Made by a program: the position numbers and the translations under genes. 64,000 nucleotides of DNA from Veillonella sp. (GTDB lineage Bacteria > Bacillota > Negativicutes > Veillonellales > Veillonellaceae), in NCBI RefSeq assembly GCF_018364065.1, contig NZ_JAGZMO010000006.1:38840-102839 (forward strand), given 5' to 3'. The stretch's first letter is position 1, and each line of letters begins with the position of its first letter. The notes beneath the pieces were generated by a model, which was given only the letters and a program-made list of their open reading frames with translations, was not told where the DNA came from and searched no databases. Below are positions 60,801 to 64,000 of the stretch, in pieces.

Positions 60801-63800
60801 CTTGACCGGACACTTCACTTGTAACCATGCCGTCAGTAGCACCTTTGATACCGAAACCTGCTTTGTCTTTATTAACAACGAGAGTTTGACCTTTAGTATC
60901 TGTTACAGTTACAGTTTGAAGTGCACTGCCTGCTGTTTCAGTTACTTTTTCAAGATTGTTAGTAACCTTTTCAAGGTTATTGTTGATTGTATCTACACGG
61001 CCTTTAACGCCATCCACATCAGTTTTTACTGCGAATAACTGACCACCGGTTACAGCATCTTTAGAGCCTTCAGTTACAGAACCTTCACCAAGGTTAGATA
61101 CCACTTTACCGCCTGCATTGATGCCGTCTTTAGTTACGGATGGGCCATCAGCGATTGCTAAACCATTAGCGGTTAAAGCTGCATCGCCTACGCTTACGCC
61201 ATCAGTTGTTACAGAAGTTTCACCTACTTCTAGACCGGATTCGTTCAGTTTAGTTTCACCGGCTTGTACGCCATCAGCAGAAACTGTAGTTGTACCTGCA
61301 GTTAAACCGTTAGCGTCAACGGTAGTTGCACCGGCTTTAATGGATCCGGATGCACCTAAATCAACATTGTTCTTCATGCTAACTGTGAAAGTCTTAACAT
61401 CATCAGCACCGGTTTCGCTGGCTACTTCAATGTTACTACCACCTTTAACGTCAACGGATTTTTGAACAACTTCTTTAATGACTTCTTTACCTTTATCATC
61501 CAAGTTGCCTAAGTCTTTACCGGCTGCATTGTTAATCTTTTCTTTCGTTGCAGCTGTTAAGTCTACTACTAAGTCATTACCATTAACTTTGCTTTCAACC
61601 ATGCCATCAGTAGCACCAACGATACCTAAGCTTGAATTGTCTTTGCTAAGGATAATTGTATTACCTTCAGTATCTTTAACACTTACAGACTGAAGAGCTG
61701 AACCACTAGTACCGGAGCTGTTTTCAGCGATTTTACGAACTTCTAACAATTGGTTGTAAGTTACTACGTCGCCGTCTTTCGAACCGTCGAGTACGTTAGT
61801 AATCTTAGTACCGCCTGCATTGATACCGCCTACGTTAATGGATGGACCGTTTTCAATAGTCAAACCGCCATTGGAGATTGTAGTATCACCAACTACGATA
61901 GAGCCTTGAGGGTTAACTGTAATACCACCATTGTTAATCGTTGTACCACCAACAGTGAGGTCACCGGATTTAATGATTGTATCGCCTAAAGAGATGGAGC
62001 CATCAGCACCCAAATCTACAGATTTGTTCAAGTTAACAGTGAATGTCTTAACGCCATCAACCGTAGCTTTATCTACGTTAATATTGCTGCCGCCTAATAC
62101 ATCAACAGAATCTTGAACAACTTCTTTAATGACATCTTTACCTTTATCATCCAAGTTGCCTAAATCTTTACCGGCTGCATTATTGATTTTTTCTTTCGTT
62201 GCAGCTGTTAAGTCTACTACTAAGTCCTGACCGGACACTTCGCTGGTAACCATGCCATCGGTAGCACCTTTAATACCGAAGCCTGCCTGGTCCTTATCAA
62301 CAACAAGAGTTTGGCCTTTAGTATCTGTTACAGTTACAGTCTGAAGTGCACTACCTGCAGTTTCAGTCACTTTTTCAAGATTGTTAGTAACCTTTTCAAG
62401 GTTGTTATTGATTGTATCTACACGGCCTTTTACGCCATCAACATCAGTTTTCACTGCATATAACTGACCACCGGTTACAGCATCTTTAGAACCTTCAGCT
62501 ACAGAGCCTTCACCGAGGTTACCTACTACTTTGCCGCCTGCATTGATGCCGTCTTTAGTTACGGATGGGCCGCCTACAATTGCTAATCCGTCAGCTGTTA
62601 ACGCTGCGTTGCCTACGCTTACGCCATCAGTTGTTACAGAAGTTTCGCCTACTTCCAGACCGTATTCGTTCAATTTAGTTTCACCGGCTTGTACGCCATC
62701 AGCAGAAACTGTGGTTGTACCGGCGGTTAAACCGTTAGCATCAACTGTAGTTGCACCGGCTTTAATGGATCCGTTAGCGCCTAGATCAACGTTGTTCTTC
62801 ATATTAACGGTGAATGTCTTAACATCGTCAGCACCTGTTTCGCTGGCTACTTCAATGTTAGTACCACCTTTAACGTCAACGGATTTTTGAACAACTTCTT
62901 TAATAACTTCTTTGCCTTTGTCATCCAAGTTGCCTAAATCTTTACCGGCTGCATTATTGATCTTTTCTTTTGTAGCAGCTGTTAAGTCCACTACCAAGTC
63001 CTGACCGGATACCTTGCTTTCAACCATGCCGTCAGCAGCGCCTACGATACCAAGGTTTGCCTGGCCTTTGCTGATTGTAATTGTTTGGCCGTCGTTACCT
63101 TTAACTGCGACAGTCTGAAGTGCGCTGTTAGCCAATTCGGAACCTTCAGTGGCAATATTTTTCACTTCTTGTAACTGATTGTAAGTTACTACATCGCCTT
63201 CTTCAGTAGCGTTAGCAACGTTTGTAATCTTAGTACCGCCCATGTTGATACCGCCAACATTGATGGTAGGGCCGTTTTTAATAGTCAAACCACCTTGGTT
63301 TAGTGTAGTACCGCCCACATTAATTGTGCTGCCGTTGATTACAGTATCGCCAACTTTGAATTCACCGTTGGAGTTCAAGGTTACGCCGCCGTTGTTAATG
63401 GTTGTATCACCAACATGTACGTCACCGGATTTGATGATAGTGTCGCCTAATGTGATTGAACCTTCACCACCTAAATCCAAGTTTTTATCTAAGTTAACAG
63501 TGAATGTCTTAACGCCATCAACTGTAGCTTTATCTACGTTAATATTGCTGCCGCCTTTTACGTCAACAGAATCTTGAACTACTTCTTTGATGACATCTTT
63601 ACCTTTGTCATCCAAGTTGCCTAAGTCTTTACCGGCTGCATTGTTGATCTTTTCTTTTGTAGCCGCTGTTAAATCAACTACCAAGTCCTGACCGGACACT
63701 TTACTTTCAACCATGCCGTCGGTTGCACCTACGATACCGAATCCGGCATTGTCTTTATTCACTGTAAGTACATTGCCTGCACCGTCTTTAACGCTTACAG

Positions 63801-64000
63801 TCTGAAGTGCAGAATTAGCTGTATCTTGAGCGCCTTTGATAGAATCATTAAGATCTTTTTGCACGCCAAATAATTGACCACCGGTTACAGCATCTTTGGA
63901 GCCTTCAGCTACAGCACCTTCACCAAGGTTACCTACTACTTTACCGCCTGCATTGATACCGTCTTTAGTTACGGAAGGACCACCAACGATTGCTAAGCCG
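54898..64000 (-). CDS. Giant modular trimeric autotransporter adhesin (5' end outside window)
   Basis: At least 3,033 residues, open to the window edge, so the signal peptide and N-terminal head are not seen. The body consists of repeated modules: a globular unit (GFGIKGATDGMV...VDLTAATKEKINNAAG...KEVIKEVVQ), then beta-rich repeats of the T-I-I-x-S-G-D or A-G-x-T-T-V-x-A-x-G-L kind, then a YadA-stalk neck (GGTKITNVANATEEGDVVTYNQL or SKDAVTGGQL) and often a short coiled coil. Ten near-identical globular units and one degenerate copy are present. One insert (about 58.59-58.85 kb) is a long coiled coil of TLKTEVTTVKNDVG-like repeats. The C-terminus has a YadA anchor at about 55.09-55.29 kb (SLAALNPLPYAEGERGQ), followed by about 60 residues of coiled coil after the barrel. 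Confidence 0.95.
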   Translation of the reverse strand, partial: GLAIVGGPSVTKDGINAGGKVVGNLGEGAVAEGSKDAVTGGQLFGVQKDLNDSIKGAQDTANSALQTVSVKDGAGNVLTVNKDNAGFGIVGATDGMVESKVSGQDLVVDLTAATKEKINNAAGKDLGNLDDKGKDVIKEVVQDSVDVKGGSNINVDKATVDGVKTFTVNLDKNLDLGGEGSITLGDTIIKSGDVHVGDTTINNGGVTLNSNGEFKVGDTVINGSTINVGGTTLNQGGLTIKNGPTINVGGINMGGTKITNVANATEEGDVVTYNQLQEVKNIATEGSELANSALQTVAVKGNDGQTITISKGQANLGIVGAADGMVESKVSGQDLVVDLTAATKEKINNAAGKDLGNLDDKGKEVIKEVVQKSVDVKGGTNIEVASETGADDVKTFTVNMKNNVDLGANGSIKAGATTVDANGLTAGTTTVSADGVQAGETKLNEYGLEVGETSVTTDGVSVGNAALTADGLAIVGGPSVTKDGINAGGKVVGNLGEGSVAEGSKDAVTGGQLYAVKTDVDGVKGRVDTINNNLEKVTNNLEKVTETAGSALQTVTVTDTKGQTLVVDKDQAGFGIKGATDGMVTSEVSGQDLVVDLTAATKEKINNAAGKDLGNLDDKGKDVIKEVVQDSVDVLGGSNINVDKATVDGVKTFTVNLNKSVDLGADGSISLGDTIIKSGDLTVGGTTINNGGITVNPQGSIVVGDTTISNGGLTIENGPSINVGGINAGGTKITNVLDGSKDGDVVTYNQLLEVRKIAENSSGTSGSALQSVSVKDTEGNTIILSKDNSSLGIVGATDGMVESKVNGNDLVVDLTAATKEKINNAAGKDLGNLDDKGKEVIKEVVQKSVDVKGGSNIEVASETGADDVKTFTVSMKNNVDLGASGSIKAGATTVDANGLTAGTTTVSADGVQAGETKLNESGLEVGETSVTTDGVSVGDAALTANGLAIADGPSVTKDGINAGGKVVSNLGEGSVTEGSKDAVTGGQLFAVKTDVDGVKGRVDTINNNLEKVTNNLEKVTETAGSALQTVTVTDTKGQTLVVNKDKAGFGIKGATDGMVTSEVSGQDLVVDLTAATKEKINNAAGKDLGNLDDKGKEVIKEVVQKSVDVKGGTNIEVASETGADDVKTFTVNMKNNVDLGTTGSIKAGATTVDANGLTAGTTTVSADGVQAGETKLNESGLEVGETSVTTDGVSVGDAALTTNGLAIVGGPSVTKDGINAGDKVVSNLGEGSVTEGSKDAVTGGQLFAVKTDVDGVKGRVDTINNNLEKVTNNLEKVTETAGSALQSVTVTDTKGQKLTVNKDNAGFGIKGATDGMVTSEVSGQDLVVDLTAATKEKINNAAGKDLGNLDDKGKDVIKEVVQDSVDVLGGSNINVDKATVDGVKTFTVNLNKSVDLGADGSISLGDTIIKSGDLTVGGTTINNGGITVNPQGSIVVGDTTISNGGLTIENGPSINVGGINAGGTRITNVAEGSKDAVTGGQLFDVKTELDGKVTTINNTLEKVTETAGNALQTVTVTDTNGQKLTVNKDNPAFGIKGATDGMVASNVVGQDVVVDLTTATKEKINNAAGKDLGNLDDKGKEVIKEVVQKSVDVKGSDNIVVTSETGADDVKTFTVNMKNNVDLGANGSIKAGATTLDANGLTAGTTTVSADGVTAGKTKLNESGLEIGATKVTADGLAITGGPSVTKDGIDAGSKVVSNLGEGSVAEGSRDAVTGGQLYGVKTDLDNKVNTVTNEVNTIKTDVGTLKTEVTTVKNDVGTLKTEVNTVKTDVGTLKTEVTTVKNDVGTIRTDVNTLTDRVTTVENTAGSALQTVTVTDSKGQKLTVNKNNAGFGIKGASDGMVTSEVSGQDLVVDLTAATKEKINNAAGKDLGNLNDKGKEVIKEVVQDSVDVVGGSNINVDKATVDGVKTFTVNLDKNLNLGSEGTITLGDTIIKSGDVHVGGTTINNGGVTLNSNGEFKVGDTVINGSTINVGGTTLNQGGLTIKNGPTINVGGINMGGTKITNVANATEEGDVVTYNQLQEVKNIATEGSELAGTALQTVTVKGNDGQTIAISKSNSAIGIVGASDGMVESKVNGNDLVVDLTAATKEKINNAAGKDLGNLDDKGKEVIKEVSQDAVDVVGGNNITVDSEKVDDVKTFTVNLNKDLNLGGEGSITLGDTVIKSGDVHVGGTTINNGGVTLVPTGEFRVGDTVINGGSINVAGTTINEGGITVNPQGNIVLGDTTISNGGFTIKNGPTINVGGINMGGTKITNVANGTQEGDVVTYNQLQEVKNIATEGSELANSALQTISINDGNGGVITVNKGQAGFGVTGKSGGMVESKVDGQNLVVDLTAATKEKINNAADKDLSNLSDKGKEVIKETSQNAVNVTGGNNITVNTSDVNGVKTFDVNLNNQIDLGATGSVKAGNTTVDNNGVSVGSSTLTGDGLAVGNTTVSDSGLAVGDTKVSGSGLTVGDVAVSGSGLSITGGPSVTKDGIDAGNKTITNIADGVKAGDAVNKGQLDKVDTKVNDLSGRVDGLDKGLKDLGTKVDGLGQDVKDLGTKVGNLDTKVGNLDTRVTDLDNTVKGFDGRLTDVENVAGSAIQGISVGSDTNNKEERVALTKDKNRLDIVGKTDENGNKSIVTSVSGNKVAVDLAGNVKDKIKNAATNNMDNLTDTGKANIRELIRARGLNAVEVETTVNSAGQRTFRIGLNDDALYMLTRSIGWGTPGVVNDNSNDEKVEPEERSGFRLSDYDWKNNNGTGNPYDQTLPVSRDFKITEGALDLADDVVIAKSLTIGDTAITTDGIVVGGTTSLTHDALTVQDSALTNDTLVLGGTTLATHDSETGLITLDNVAQGSISESSNQAITGAQLYPIKTQVDNNTASIGVLGEVVNAQGQAIKGLSSEIQSVRNESAEGDAMAASLAALNPLPYAEGERGQIMAGVGTYKGKQALAVGYAYAPNSDQQYTVGLSYGQGGKAMANMGATFRIGSGETTKPAGSMTAVQNKVQALEAQNKAQQAKFDAELAAKQNQIDAQNERIAKLEALVQQLVH
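56890..64000. repeat. Coding repeat array inside the giant adhesin
   Basis: The VDLTAATKEKINNAAGKDL segment recurs at about 63.65, 62.98, 62.20, 61.55, 60.77, 59.99, 59.32, 58.42, 57.74 and 56.99 kb, at intervals of 650-900 bases. Between copies, two kinds of beta-rich segment alternate in irregular order. Copies differ mainly at third codon positions, except for near-identical blocks such as 59.59-59.88 and 61.79-62.07 kb. Confidence 0.9.

Noticed and set aside
56540..63577. Many plus-strand frames of 60-160 codons opposite the giant adhesin
   Set aside because: They are the complement of a repetitive low-stop coding sequence and repeat with it; none has a start signal.
56890..64000. Regularly spaced repeats resembling an array such as CRISPR
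   Set aside because: Intervals are 650-900 bases and the whole stretch is one open reading frame of an adhesin.

Overview
The window looks like a chromosomal segment of a Negativicutes bacterium, most likely a Veillonella or close relative. Core gene order is Firmicutes-like: dnaG-rpoD, trmK-nif3, recJ-relA-dtd-hisS-aspS followed by 6S RNA and rarA, and ftsK-rodZ-rimO-cinA-recA-recX-rny. Yet there are two trimeric autotransporter adhesins with YadA-type outer-membrane anchors, so the cell has an outer membrane. A periplasmic uptake [NiFe] hydrogenase, HydG and a HemZ-type enzyme fit an anaerobe. The genus is inferred from gene content and style, not from a database comparison.

Layout. 1-3.4 kb: end fragment of a metal-type ABC ATPase, an NlpC/P60 cell-wall hydrolase, a GT2 glycosyltransferase and a small secreted protein. 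3.4-8.2 kb: a five-gene [NiFe] hydrogenase operon (hyaA-hyaB-hyaC-hyaD and a HyaF/HupH-like gene), then trxA. 9.1-11.6 kb: RNase P RNA, nif3, trmK. 12-20.5 kb: an accessory block lying between trmK and rpoD, genes that are close together in Bacillus subtilis. It holds a secreted CMD-cupin protein, a flavodoxin with a divergent LysR regulator, a secreted DUF3298-like protein, an 841-residue adhesin, a GNAT enzyme and two tiny genes. 20.5-24 kb: a CAU tRNA, a candidate small RNA, rpoD and dnaG. 24.3-38.7 kb: rny, recX, recA, cinA, rimO, a solute-binding protein, a YgiQ-type radical SAM protein, rodZ-like, ftsK and rarA. 38.9-50.7 kb: 6S RNA and a long operon recJ-relA-dtd-MBL hydrolase-AI-2E exporter-fur-hemZ-hisS-aspS. 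51-54.5 kb: hydG behind a structured leader, and a secreted esterase fused to two ABM domains. 54.9-64 kb: the C-terminal 3,033 residues of a giant modular adhesin that continues past the window edge.

How the parts work together. The hydrogenase operon supplies a Tat-exported heterodimer, its membrane cytochrome b and two dedicated maturation factors. The rec/cin/rny block and the recJ-relA operon are housekeeping DNA repair, stringent response and translation genes. The accessory genes act mostly at the cell surface or periplasm: two adhesins, an esterase-ABM protein, a CMD-cupin protein and an NlpC/P60 enzyme.

The least ordinary signals are regulatory. They are a terminator-like hairpin directly in front of the rny ribosome-binding site, a folded leader before hydG, a stand-alone promoter-hairpin-terminator unit beside rpoD, an orphan bidirectional terminator between divergent genes, a three-copy 15-bp-spaced motif before the esterase, and a Fur-box-like site in the promoter of the operon that carries fur. 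No insertion sequence, prophage or CRISPR array was seen.
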